The position numbers were made by a program, and so were the translations under genes. 64,000 bases of DNA. Source: an uncultured Pseudomonadota bacterium (lineage in GTDB: Bacteria > Myxococcota_A > Bradymonadia > Bradymonadales > Bradymonadaceae). The DNA is taken from contig CAJXPB010000003.1 of NCBI GenBank assembly GCA_913057905.1, forward strand, positions 62,001-126,000, written 5' to 3'. Shown here one piece after another: positions 40,028 through 48,455 of this stretch; position 1 is the first letter of the stretch, and each line of letters starts with the position of its first letter. The notes under the pieces are model-generated. The model worked only from the letters and a program-made list of their open reading frames with translations. It was not told where the DNA came from and ran no database searches.

Positions 40028-41230
40028 ATGTCCAAGCCGATCACCCGCGACAAACTCGTCGACATGCGCCGGCACCTGCACGCGCATCCGGAGCTGTCGA
40101 ATCAGGAACGCGAGACGAGCCGGTATGTACAGGAAAGGCTTGCCGAATTCGGCTTCGACGAAGTCGAGGTCGTCGCCGGCACCGGCGTAGTGGCGCTGGT
40201 CGAGGGCACCGCACCGGGCGCGGAGGATGGGCCGACACTGGCCTACCGCGCCGACATCGACGCCCTGCCGATCGAAGAGGCCAACGATGTGGATTACACC
40301 AGCCGCAACGAGGGCGTGATGCACGCCTGCGGCCACGACGTGCACACCACCATCGGGCTGGGTGTCGCCGCCGAAGTGCTGCGTCGCCGCGATGAGTTGG
40401 CGGGACGGGTGAAGTTTATCTTCCAACCGGCCGAGGAAGCGACGCCACAGGACGAGCCGGTGGGCGCCGAGAAGATGGCGTTGGCGGGCGTGCTGGATGA
40501 CCCGAAGGTCGACGCCATGTTTGCGCTGCATTGCCAGCCGGCACTCGACGTCGGCACGATCGGCCATACCGGCGGCCCCGTCTGGGCGAGCTCGGGCCTG
40601 GTCGACATCGAGATTACGGGAAAGAAGGCCCACGGCGCCCTTCCGCACGAAGGGGTCGACGCCGGGCTCGTCGCCAGCCAGATCGTCGTGTCGCTGCAGT
40701 CGGTCATCAGCCGGATGACCGACGCCCGCGAAGCCTGTGTGCTGAGCTTCGGCGAAATCTCGGCCGGCGACAGCTACAACATCCTACCCGAGCGCGCGAA
40801 AATGACCGGCATTCTGAGGTCGCTTTCGGCCGAGGTCTCGGACGCGGCCGAAACCAAGATCCGACAGATGGCAGAACGTATTGCCGAGGGCTTCGGCGCC
40901 GAGGCCGACGTTTCATTCACTCAGGGCGCTCGCCCGGTGCACAACGACATCGAGCTCGAGGAGGCCACGGTCGACATCCTGCGCGACGCCCTGCCCGACG
41001 GCACGCTCGTCGACTTCCCCCCGCAGCTCGCCGCCGAGGATTTCTCGGCCTTCTCTCGGCGCGTGCCCGGCTGCTACCTCTTTTTAGGCATTCGCAACGA
41101 GGCCGAAGGCATCACCTCGGGACTTCACACGCCGACCTTCGACGTCGACGAAGATTGCCTGCCCCTGGGCGTCGAAGCAATGACGACGGCGTTGCTCGAG
41201 ACGGCTCGGCGAAGGACGGGACAGGGCTAA
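40028..41230 (+). CDS. M20D-family amidohydrolase / metallopeptidase
   Basis: 400 aa. M20 family with RRHLHAHPELS at the N-terminus, AYRADIDALP, the metal ligands in MHACGHDVH (C101, H103), E136/E137 in QPAEE, H168 in ALHCQP and a late His in SGLHTP. The Cys ligand and these motifs place it with aminoacylase/IAA-amino acid hydrolase-like M20D enzymes that hydrolyse N-acyl amino acids. It ends 2 bp before the larA-like gene. The substrate is unknown. Confidence 0.9.
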   Translation: MSKPITRDKLVDMRRHLHAHPELSNQERETSRYVQERLAEFGFDEVEVVAGTGVVALVEGTAPGAEDGPTLAYRADIDALPIEEANDVDYTSRNEGVMHACGHDVHTTIGLGVAAEVLRRRDELAGRVKFIFQPAEEATPQDEPVGAEKMALAGVLDDPKVDAMFALHCQPALDVGTIGHTGGPVWASSGLVDIEITGKKAHGALPHEGVDAGLVASQIVVSLQSVISRMTDAREACVLSFGEISAGDSYNILPERAKMTGILRSLSAEVSDAAETKIRQMAERIAEGFGAEADVSFTQGARPVHNDIELEEATVDILRDALPDGTLVDFPPQLAAEDFSAFSRRVPGCYLFLGIRNEAEGITSGLHTPTFDVDEDCLPLGVEAMTTALLETARRRTGQG

Positions 41231-41232
41231 CG

Positions 41233-42396
41233 ATGAGCACGGGAGCCAACCGACAGACCGCCGCAGTCAAAGATGCCCTGGAGGCGGATTTTTCCTCGGG
41301 GCTCTACTCCGACTCGACGGTCACGGTCGTGGTGCCCGACGCCACCCGGCCGCTGAACTACACGGCGCTCGCGCCATTGTTCCGCCGACTCGATGACGCA
41401 GGCGCGAAGGCGCGCATCCTGATCGGCCTCGGACTCCACCGGCCGGTGGAACCTCGCGAAGTCCAGTCCCTACGCCGGCTCGCCAAAACCCACCGTACTC
41501 GGCTGGCCCAACACGATGCCCAAGCCGACGATCTGGTCGTCCTCGACGAAGACGCGCCCGCCATCGTGCACCCGTGGATTGTGGACTCCGACCGAGTGAT
41601 CTCGGTCGGGACCGTGGAGCCCCATCAGTACGCCGGTTTTTCCGGCGGCACGAAGGGCGTGGCCATCGGCTGCGGCGGCGCCGAGACGATCTCGATGATG
41701 CACGGCCTGGACTTACTCCGAGATCCCAGAACGCGCATCGGCGGCATCGACGACAATCCGTTCCGCCAGATTCTGGACGAGTTAGTCGAAGCCCTTGGAC
41801 CCATCGACGGACTCCAGCTCGTCCCGGCGCCCTCAAAAGATTCAGTGGACAAGCCGAGGGCCTTCTTTGGGCCCATCGACTCGGCCTTCGGAGACGCCGT
41901 CGTCTTGGCTCGGATTCGATTCTTCGAGCACCTCGATTCTCCGCTGGACTGGCTTCATCTGCCGGTGCCAGAATCAAAGGCGCAGAACGTCTACCAAGCC
42001 TCCCGCGCCGCCACCTACGTGGCGCTGATCGACCGGCCCGCTATCCGACAGGGCGGCACGGTCATCGTGGAGGCGAGCTGTCCGGAAGGCATCGGGCAGG
42101 GAGCCGGCGAGCAGGCGTGCCGCGAGGCGATGATGTGGGGGCCGGAGCGACTCAACGCCATCCTGGAGGGCCGCGAGTCCGTCGAGACCCGCGGCGGCCA
42201 ACAGCGCGCCTTCGTCCTCGCCAAGGCCATGAATCACGTCGACATCGCCTTCGTGGGCGCACCAAAACTAGACGCCCTCGAAGCGATGGGCATCGATCAA
42301 TACGACACGATCGACGACGCCCGCGAAGCCAGCCTCATGTCAGGAAACGGGAAGACGATCGAGAACGTGTTCCACTCGATTCCGGTGCTGAGTTGA
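41233..42396 (+). CDS. larA: LarA-type nickel-dependent 2-hydroxyacid racemase
   Basis: 387 aa from ATG 41233. Every key LarA residue has a match: Asp36/Arg39 in PDATRP, His69 in GLGLHRP, His131 and Lys141 in HQYAGFSGGTK (spacing of 10, as for the His and the cofactor-bearing Lys of lactate racemase), and His157, 16 residues further on. The enzyme class uses a nickel-pincer nucleotide to racemise 2-hydroxyacids. The cofactor genes larB, larC and larE are not in the window. Coupled to the M20 hydrolase gene by a 2-bp gap, so hydrolysis and epimerisation of one substrate class is possible. The true substrate may not be lactate. Confidence 0.87.
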   Translation: MSTGANRQTAAVKDALEADFSSGLYSDSTVTVVVPDATRPLNYTALAPLFRRLDDAGAKARILIGLGLHRPVEPREVQSLRRLAKTHRTRLAQHDAQADDLVVLDEDAPAIVHPWIVDSDRVISVGTVEPHQYAGFSGGTKGVAIGCGGAETISMMHGLDLLRDPRTRIGGIDDNPFRQILDELVEALGPIDGLQLVPAPSKDSVDKPRAFFGPIDSAFGDAVVLARIRFFEHLDSPLDWLHLPVPESKAQNVYQASRAATYVALIDRPAIRQGGTVIVEASCPEGIGQGAGEQACREAMMWGPERLNAILEGRESVETRGGQQRAFVLAKAMNHVDIAFVGAPKLDALEAMGIDQYDTIDDAREASLMSGNGKTIENVFHSIPVLS

Positions 42397-42436
42397 TACA
42401 CGTACCGCCGGGGATTCCAGAGTGCTACATCCTCAA

Positions 42437-43264
42437 TTACTCATCAAAAGAGGGTTCCACCCAGCCCTTGCCCATATTTTCTTTGTTCTGGCCCTGGCGG
42501 CCGATGGTCCAGGAGGGGTCGGGGCGGACCTCTTCGTTGGGGTCGGGCGGGCGCTTTTCGGAGCGCTCATGGAGGGTGATGCTGTAGCCGGTGCCGCCGG
42601 TGGGCAGGCCGACGCCTTCGGGGAGGAAGGCGAGTTCACCGAGCAGTTCGGGGCGATCGGTGAGTCCCTCGACGGCCTCTTCGAGGTCGCGGAGCCACTC
42701 GGTGGCCTTGCGTTCGAAGTCCTCGATCTTCTGGAAGACCTCGGCGTCTGGATCGGCCTTGGAGCCGGGGGACATCAGCTTGTCGCCGGCGATGAAGAAT
42801 TTGCTCATCAGGGTGTTTCCACGGATCAGCAGGTCGCGGGTCGAGCGACCGGTCCCGATGGCATCGTGAATCGTCTCGTTGGTGCGCAGCATCCCCATCA
42901 TACGTAGGGCGCGGGCTGCGACCTCGACGACGTGTTCGTCGGAGTGCAGATCCTCGCCGCCGGTCTTTTCGATGAGCGCGGCGGCGACGGATTCGTTGCG
43001 CAGTCGGGAGCGGACGGTCTGCATCCACATCTCCACCTCGGTCGCCGAGGTGTGGACGCCGTGTTCGACGATGCGTTCGTCGCCGGTCTCCTCGACCTTG
43101 CGATTGGGGAGCGAGGCGCCAAATTCAGCGAGTTCGGCGCCGCTGTTGATTTGGTCCTGGCCGAGACCCTGGCCGACCAGCGCCGAGGCGAGCTCCTTGT
43201 TGTGCTCGCAGGTGTGAGTGGCCGCGAGCAGATGTCCGAGCAACTGAAAATACGGGGCAGTCAT
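42437..43264 (-). CDS. Conserved-looking protein of unknown function
   Basis: 275 aa, ATG 43264 with an AAGGTA site. Mostly alpha-helical and soluble in appearance, with a His/Cys/Glu-rich start (ATHTCEHNKE), EDLHSDEHVVEVAARALRMM and a Pro/Asp-rich C-terminus. No signal peptide, membrane segment or known domain recognised. It is convergent with larA (40-bp gap, no terminator seen) and divergent from the oxidoreductase gene. The same frame is open far upstream, to 45211, but that part is antisense to the oxidoreductase and nadC genes. Confidence 0.6.
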   Translation of the reverse strand: MTAPYFQLLGHLLAATHTCEHNKELASALVGQGLGQDQINSGAELAEFGASLPNRKVEETGDERIVEHGVHTSATEVEMWMQTVRSRLRNESVAAALIEKTGGEDLHSDEHVVEVAARALRMMGMLRTNETIHDAIGTGRSTRDLLIRGNTLMSKFFIAGDKLMSPGSKADPDAEVFQKIEDFERKATEWLRDLEEAVEGLTDRPELLGELAFLPEGVGLPTGGTGYSITLHERSEKRPPDPNEEVRPDPSWTIGRQGQNKENMGKGWVEPSFDE

Positions 43265-43432
43265 GCGTAATACCTTGTCGTCGTCCGCGCGAGCGGTCGC
43301 AGGAAACTTGGTCGGCGGGACCATAGCCCACCGGATTTCAATAGGCAAACCTTCGCCCGGTTTACGAGGTGCCACCCACTGACTATCAATGATACCGTAG
43401 ATCGCACCCCGACCGACGGCCGCGAGGAGACG

Positions 43433-44221
43433 TTGGACGAAAGAGACCTTGCACAACGCGTCGACACGATTGTCGAAGCGACACCGACGATCCCCCTGGA
43501 GACCGATCGCACGGTCCATTCCGCCACCATCGATGCCATGTGGGACGAAGGGGCCTCGTACCTGGGACTGCGCCTGGCGGTTCCCGACCCGCTCGCGGAG
43601 ACGTTCACCGCGCCCGGCCAGTACGTGACCCTCAGACTCGACAATCTGGAGCCCCGATTTCTGGTCATCGCCAATGGGCCGTCGCGTGCCAATGGAGCGT
43701 GGGAGTTTCTGGTCGATGAGGCCACGGATCTCGGCCAGGCGATCGCCGGGTTGAAACCGGGAGACTCGGTATCGGTCAGCGGGGCCGAGGGACCGGGGTA
43801 TCCGATGCAGCGAGCAACGGGAGCCGACGTTCACTGCTTTGTAACGGGAAGCGGTGTGGCCAGCATCCGTCCCGCCATGCACCTGTGGGAGGACCGGCCC
43901 GAATTGGCTCCGCGATCGGTCACCATCTACTACGGCGAATCCGCGTCCCATGATTTTGCCTTCGATCGGGAATTCGACGAATGGACAGGCGCAGGTGCCA
44001 CGATCTACCTGTGCGCCGCCGACTTGGCCGAAGCCGATGACGGCCACCGCTACGTACAACACGCCTTCGAGGCCCACGATCCGGATCTCGACGACGTTGT
44101 GGTCTTTCTGAGCGGCGCCCCGGTGATGAAGCGCGCCGTCGCCGATCTGCTGTTGCGCCGAGGGGTGCCAATCCAAGCCATCGCCACGAACATGGGCGAC
44201 GAAACCTCCGAAGACGAGTAA
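43433..44221 (+). CDS. FNR-like FAD/NAD(P)-binding oxidoreductase
   Basis: 262 aa. Ferredoxin-reductase-like fold: a beta-barrel FAD domain with APGQYVTLRLDNLEPRFLVIANGP (about 59-82) and KPGDSVSVSGAEG, then a nucleotide-binding domain with VTGSGVASIRP (about 138-148) and a C-terminal FLSGAPVMKRAV. No iron-sulfur motif. The start is TTG at 43433 after GAGGAG. It lies 6 bp upstream of nadC, so the two are co-transcribed; the electron partner is unknown. Confidence 0.8.
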   Translation: MDERDLAQRVDTIVEATPTIPLETDRTVHSATIDAMWDEGASYLGLRLAVPDPLAETFTAPGQYVTLRLDNLEPRFLVIANGPSRANGAWEFLVDEATDLGQAIAGLKPGDSVSVSGAEGPGYPMQRATGADVHCFVTGSGVASIRPAMHLWEDRPELAPRSVTIYYGESASHDFAFDREFDEWTGAGATIYLCAADLAEADDGHRYVQHAFEAHDPDLDDVVVFLSGAPVMKRAVADLLLRRGVPIQAIATNMGDETSEDE

Positions 44222-44227
44222 CGATCC

Positions 44228-45073
44228 ATGCACTTTCAGATGACGCCCCATGTCCGCTCGCTCGTAGACCGGGCCCTGGACGAAGATCGCATCGGCTTTG
44301 ATGTATCTTCGGCCGCCTTCGACGAAGACCACCATTCGGAGGCGCGTCTCGTGGCCAAACAGGAGATGATCCTGGCGGGATGGCCCGTCCTTGAGCAGGT
44401 CTTCGAGACGGTCGACCCGGCGATCGACTGGCAGCAACGAGCCGACGAGGGGCAGCGGCTGGAGGCGGGCGATGTGCTCGGCGAGGCCGAAGGGCCGACG
44501 GCCTCGCTTCTTCGGGGCGAACGCGTCGCCCTGAATTTTGTGCAACGGATGTCGGGCGTGGCCACAAAGACGGCTCGCTTCGTCGATGCCCTGGACGATC
44601 CGACGACCCACATCGTCGACACCCGAAAGACGCTTCCCGGCTGGCGGGAGCTCGATAAATACGCGGTGCGCTGCGGGGGTGGGGCCAACCACCGATTCGA
44701 CCTGGGTGGCGGGGCCATGATCAAGGACAATCACATCGCCGCGGCCGGAGGGATCGCCGAGGCGGTCGACCGTGTGCGTCGCCAGGCCCCCTTCACACTC
44801 AAGATCGAGGTCGAATGCGAAGGCCTCGATCAGATAGAGCCCGCTCTGGAGGCCGGCGCCGACATCATCATGCTCGACAACATGACGACCGAGCAGATGG
44901 CCACCGCCATCGACACCATCCGTGGCCGTGCCGACAAGCGCGTGGTCGTCGAAGCCAGCGGGAATATCACGGTCGAACGGCTGCCGGAACTGGGCGGTCT
45001 GGGGCTCGATGTCATCTCCTCGGGCGCGTTGACCCACTCGGCCTCGGCGGTCGACATCTCGATGCGCATGTAA
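44228..45073 (+). CDS. nadC: Quinolinate phosphoribosyltransferase (decarboxylating)
   Basis: 281 aa. Converts quinolinate and PRPP to nicotinate mononucleotide in NAD synthesis. Typical motifs are GERVALNFVQRMSGVAT, DTRKTLPGWRELDKYAVRCGGG, HRFDLG..MIKDNH, EVEC and IIMLDNM, then VVEASGNI and DVISSGALTHS near the end. It follows the FNR-like gene closely. Confidence 0.96.
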   Translation: MHFQMTPHVRSLVDRALDEDRIGFDVSSAAFDEDHHSEARLVAKQEMILAGWPVLEQVFETVDPAIDWQQRADEGQRLEAGDVLGEAEGPTASLLRGERVALNFVQRMSGVATKTARFVDALDDPTTHIVDTRKTLPGWRELDKYAVRCGGGANHRFDLGGGAMIKDNHIAAAGGIAEAVDRVRRQAPFTLKIEVECEGLDQIEPALEAGADIIMLDNMTTEQMATAIDTIRGRADKRVVVEASGNITVERLPELGGLGLDVISSGALTHSASAVDISMRM

Positions 45074-45171
45074 TGGTCGGTCCGACGTCTCGGATTGATT
45101 GCCGTATATCGGCGGGTCTGATACTCCTTGATACTGACGATACGAACACGCTCCGACTGGGTCCCACTGGT

Positions 45172-45807
45172 ATGACCACACAGATCTCCCGAACAGGCGT
45201 TCCCCGGCCAACCATCATCCTCGTGTGCCTGATGAGCCTGCTTGCGGCGGGTCTGACGGCCTGCAACAAAAACAAGGATGCAGCCGCCTCCGACTCCGAG
45301 AAACTCAAGAAGGCGACCAAGACTCCGGCCACGCAACGCCGCAGAAACCGAAATCTGTCGAGGAAAAATCTCGAGGTCAAAACCTTTGACCTCAACGAAG
45401 ACGGGAAGGCCGACCAACGCCGCTTCATCAACAAAAATGGCGAACTGATCCGCATCGAGCGGGACATGAACTTCGATGGAAAGGTCGACCTGTGGCAGTA
45501 CCCGAATGCCGAGGGCGACGTGATCGAAGAGGAGATGGATCTCGACCTGGACGGCACCGTCGACCTGGTCGCTTTCTACGAGGACGGCACCGTCACCCGC
45601 AAGAAGATGAGCCTCGATTTCAAGGAGGATTTCGCCATCGTCAAATTCTACGACAAAGAGGGCCAGCTCCTTCGGGTCGAGCGAGACGAAGATGGCGACG
45701 GGAAGGCCGACGTCTTCGAATATTACGACGACCAGGGCAACCGCGCCCGGGTCGGCTGGGACGAAAACGACGACGGCAGCCCCGATTCCTTCGACCAACT
45801 GCCGTAG
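45172..45807 (+). CDS. Lipoprotein with calcium-loop-like DxDxDG repeats
   Basis: 211 aa. Lipoprotein signal ending LTAC (Cys31), a basic Lys/Arg-rich linker (about 45-68), then five DxNxDGxxD-type loops (DLNEDGKAD, DMNFDGKVD, DLDLDGTVD, DEDGDGKAD, DENDDGSPD) spaced about 20-45 residues, which resemble EF-hand or thrombospondin-type calcium loops. A role in calcium binding on the cell surface is an inference. ATG 45172 lies 98 bp after nadC; the ribosome-binding site is weak. It converges with birA (3-bp gap). Confidence 0.78.
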   Translation: MTTQISRTGVPRPTIILVCLMSLLAAGLTACNKNKDAAASDSEKLKKATKTPATQRRRNRNLSRKNLEVKTFDLNEDGKADQRRFINKNGELIRIERDMNFDGKVDLWQYPNAEGDVIEEEMDLDLDGTVDLVAFYEDGTVTRKKMSLDFKEDFAIVKFYDKEGQLLRVERDEDGDGKADVFEYYDDQGNRARVGWDENDDGSPDSFDQLP

Positions 45808-45810
45808 ACC

Positions 45811-46554
45811 CTAAAGCTCCGGGAACCGAACCTCTCCGGCCTGCACATCGGTGACCTGGCCGTCGACCTCCACGGTCAACTGCCCCCGGTCGCCGATCCC
45901 CTTCGAGGTACCGTCGACCCACTCCCCGTCGCGCGAGATCTCCACGCGCCGACCCGCGGTCCGGTCGTAGCTTCGAAGATCCTCGAGGATCGCCTCGATA
46001 CCCCCGCCCGCGAAGGCGTCACACCGTTCGACCAGCCGACGCCGAACCTCGAAGACCAGCCTGAGCCGATCGGCCTGGCGACCGCTCTCGATCGCCACGC
46101 TCGTCATGATGTCGCTCAACTCGTCGGGGACCTCATCGGCCGAGATATTGATGTTCAGACCCAGCCCGCAGATGATCGCGTCCAACTCCCCGTCGTCGAT
46201 GGCCGCCTCGGTGAGCACGCCCCCGAGTTTTCGCTCGCCGACAAAGAGGTCGTTCGGCCACTTCAACCAGATATCCAACCCGGTCTCTTCGACGAGCGCG
46301 TCGGCCACACCCAGCCCCGCCGCCAACGTGATCGGCGTGGCCGATTCCGGCTCCATCTCGGGGCGTAGAAGGACCGACATGTAAATATTCGAGCCGGCCG
46401 GCGAGAACCACTGCCGGCGCTCGCCGCCGACCTCGCGGCGTCCACGCCCTTTCGTCTGCCGATCGGCCACCCAGCAGGCCCCGTGCCCGGCGCCGTGCCG
46501 GTGCTCCAGCGCAAGGTCATTTGTAGACGTCGCTTCTTCGACCAGATTAATCAT
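45811..46554 (-). CDS. birA: Biotin--[acetyl-CoA-carboxylase] ligase
   Basis: About 247 aa from ATG 46554, which has GGAGG 10 nt upstream; the frame extends to 46641 without support. Catalytic domain with EEATSTND, the biotinoyl-AMP loop GRGRREVGGERRQWFSP (longer than usual), GSNIYMSVLLRP, KWPNDLFVGERKLGGVL and a C-terminal SH3-like domain (about 195-247). No N-terminal DNA-binding domain, so it is the non-repressor type. It attaches biotin to carboxylases. Confidence 0.92.
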   Translation of the reverse strand: MINLVEEATSTNDLALEHRHGAGHGACWVADRQTKGRGRREVGGERRQWFSPAGSNIYMSVLLRPEMEPESATPITLAAGLGVADALVEETGLDIWLKWPNDLFVGERKLGGVLTEAAIDDGELDAIICGLGLNINISADEVPDELSDIMTSVAIESGRQADRLRLVFEVRRRLVERCDAFAGGGIEAILEDLRSYDRTAGRRVEISRDGEWVDGTSKGIGDRGQLTVEVDGQVTDVQAGEVRFPEL

Positions 46555-46728
46555 GTCGCCAATCCTCCGTCGGAGTTCATGCATCCCATGAGCGTGCGTA
46601 CGAACAGTTCGACGCATGTGAATCTGGATCAACCCAGCCACTGGACATTTTCACCGTCTACAGGTTAGCGGAAGTGCGGCGCGCGCCGACCCGTCGGCAC
46701 ACTCACGATCCTTATCGGGACCGCTCGT

Positions 46729-47757
46729 ATGCTGCTGGAAGTCATTCTGTTCCTGGTTGGACTCGTCCTGCTCTACTTCGGAGCGGAGGCCCTGGTCGAC
46801 GGTGCCAGCGGGATCGCGTTGAAGTTCGGGGTCAAACCGCTGGTGGTGGGTCTGACCGTCGTAGCCTTCGGCACCAGCTCGCCCGAGCTTTTGGTCTGTC
46901 TGACCGCCGCCATCGAGCATACGGATGCGACCGATTCGATCTCGATCGGAAACATCATCGGCAGCAATATCGCCAACATCGCCCTGATTCTGGGGTGCGC
47001 CTCGCTGGTGCGTCCCATCAAGGTAACCGAGCAGGCGGTGCGCAGAGAATATCCGCTGATGCTGGCCGCCTCCTTTCTGCTGTTGGGGCTTATTCTCTTC
47101 GACAAGACCCTGTGGGGTGCCGACCACTACATGCTCACACGGTGGGATGGTGCCATTTTGGCCGGCGGAATGGTCGCGTACCTGCTGTACTCGTATATGA
47201 CGTCGCTGTACGGCGACTCGAACGAGGAACCGGCGGTGACCGAGGAGCTCGAGGAGGTCGACCCCGACGCCGTCGCCCGGGATCCGATGTGGAAGCAAAT
47301 CGTCCGCATCGTCCTGGGGATCGCCGCTCTGGCCGGCGGGGCGTACCTGATGGTCGAATCGTCGGTCGAGATCGCCCGTTACTTCGAGGTGCCGGACCTG
47401 GTCATCGGCATCAGCATCGTCGCTCTGGGCACGAGCCTGCCCGAGCTGGCGACCAGCCTGGTGGCGGCGCTCAACGACGCCTCGGATATCTCGGTGGGCA
47501 ACGTCATCGGCTCGAACCTGTTTAACATCCTGCTGGTGCTGGGCACGGTCTCGTTGATCGCGCCGATTCACGTGCAGGACCACGTGCTGGACTTCGACAT
47601 CTGGATGATGCTGGCCGTGGCACTCCTGATCTTTCCGATCCTTCAGACCGGCGATCGCATCAGCCGCACCGAGGGCGTGGCGATGCTTCTGGTCTACGGG
47701 GGCTACATCTTCTTTCTGTTCTACCGATCGTCCCCCACGGTGACCGGCGCCGTGTAG
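46729..47757 (+). CDS. Ca2+/Na+ antiporter of the CaCA family
   Basis: 342 aa integral membrane protein with two inverted alpha-repeats, the mark of cation/Ca2+ exchangers: GTSSPEL...GNIIGSNIAN (about 48-85) and GTSLPELATSL...GNVIGSNLFN (about 231-266). About ten hydrophobic segments and an acidic cytoplasmic loop (about 165-190, EEPAVTEELEEVDPD). YrbG-like in length and motif order. Exports Ca2+ by exchange, as known for the family. A hairpin follows the stop at 47761-47779. Confidence 0.92.
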   Translation: MLLEVILFLVGLVLLYFGAEALVDGASGIALKFGVKPLVVGLTVVAFGTSSPELLVCLTAAIEHTDATDSISIGNIIGSNIANIALILGCASLVRPIKVTEQAVRREYPLMLAASFLLLGLILFDKTLWGADHYMLTRWDGAILAGGMVAYLLYSYMTSLYGDSNEEPAVTEELEEVDPDAVARDPMWKQIVRIVLGIAALAGGAYLMVESSVEIARYFEVPDLVIGISIVALGTSLPELATSLVAALNDASDISVGNVIGSNLFNILLVLGTVSLIAPIHVQDHVLDFDIWMMLAVALLIFPILQTGDRISRTEGVAMLLVYGGYIFFLFYRSSPTVTGAV

Positions 47758-47760
47758 CCA

Positions 47761-47779
47761 CCCGACATCGGTTGTCGGG
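47761..47779 (+). other. Hairpin after the antiporter gene
   Basis: Stem CCCGACA/TGTCGGG with a 5-nt loop, 3 bp after the stop. No T-run follows, so termination is uncertain. Confidence 0.4.
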
Positions 47780-47835
47780 GCCGTCACAGGCGTTACATTC
47801 AGCTACGGACTCTCACTGAACTCAACGAACGAGGT

Positions 47836-48150
47836 ATGTCCATGTCCGACGAGACCGAAAAGACCCCGGGCACACCCGGAGACGATCCGGAAGACACCGA
47901 CTTTGAGATGGTGCCTCTGTACGCGAGCCCCAACTTCGCCGAGGTCGAACTGCTGGTCGATGTCCTCGAGGATCACGGCATCCGCTGCCACACGCGCAAA
48001 AACGAGAATCCCGGTTTTCCCGTCAGCGCCGGCGAAGAGGGTGAGATCCGCATTCTCGTGCAGGACAACCGGCTCGAGGACGCCCGCAGCCTGGTCGAAG
48101 AGGCACTCTCCGAGAGTCCGGAGCCCGACGACGGAAAATTCCTCGCCTGA
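47836..48150 (+). CDS. DUF2007-type small signal-transducing protein
   Basis: 104 aa; ATG 47836 with GAGGT upstream (an ATG two codons later is possible). An acidic N-terminus, then YASPNFAEVELLVDVLEDHGIRC and IRILVQDNRLEDARSLVEEA. The pattern strongly resembles DUF2007 (GlnB-like fold, putative signal-transducing). No membrane segment. It precedes the tRNA-Pro promoter. Confidence 0.75.
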   Translation: MSMSDETEKTPGTPGDDPEDTDFEMVPLYASPNFAEVELLVDVLEDHGIRCHTRKNENPGFPVSAGEEGEIRILVQDNRLEDARSLVEEALSESPEPDDGKFLA

Positions 48151-48184
48151 TCGATTCCCACAGACGCCGGGTGCGCCGGAGGTA

Positions 48185-48213
48185 TTGCAGCGCACCCGGG
48201 GTTCGTCTATATG
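48185..48213 (+). promoter_or_regulatory. Sigma70-like promoter of tRNA-Pro/tRNA-Arg
   Basis: TTGCAG (-35), a 17-bp spacer and TATATG (-10); transcription would start near 48220, just before tRNA-Pro. Confidence 0.55.
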
Positions 48214-48224
48214 TTCGCCCTCCA

Positions 48225-48298
48225 CGGGACGTGGCGCAGCATGGTAGCGCGCCTGCTTTGGGTGCAGGAGGTCCCCGGTTCAAATCCGGGCGTCCCGA
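48225..48298 (+). tRNA. tRNA-Pro (anticodon TGG)
   Basis: Full cloverleaf: acceptor CGGGACG/CGTCCCG, anticodon stem CCTGC/GCAGG with loop TTTGGGT, T arm CCCGG-TTCAAAT-CCGGG. CCA is not encoded. Confidence 0.95.
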
Positions 48299-48347
48299 CT
48301 CCGGTTCGTCCGGAACCCCTCCACCCGCCGCTCCGGCGGGTTGCGGA

Positions 48348-48422
48348 GCGCCCGTAGCTCAGTTGGATTAGAGCAGCGGCCTTCTAAGCCGCCGGTCGTA
48401 GGTTCGAGTCCTACCGGGCGCG
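48348..48422 (+). tRNA. tRNA-Arg (anticodon TCT)
   Basis: Acceptor GCGCCCG/CGGGCGC, anticodon stem GCGGC/GCCGC with loop CTTCTAA, and a T arm with GGTTCGAGTC. It follows tRNA-Pro by about 50 bp and probably shares its transcript. Confidence 0.95.
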
Positions 48423-48455
48423 CTTTTGTGGCGTTCATGGATTCGGATGTTTGAA

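Noticed and set aside
40531-41232. Long N-terminal extension of the larA frame
   Set aside because: Overlaps the M20 gene in another frame; LarA homology begins at 41233.
43265-45211. Upstream part of a 924-codon minus-strand frame
   Set aside because: Runs antisense through the FNR-like gene and nadC; only its last 275 codons (42437-43264) look like a gene.
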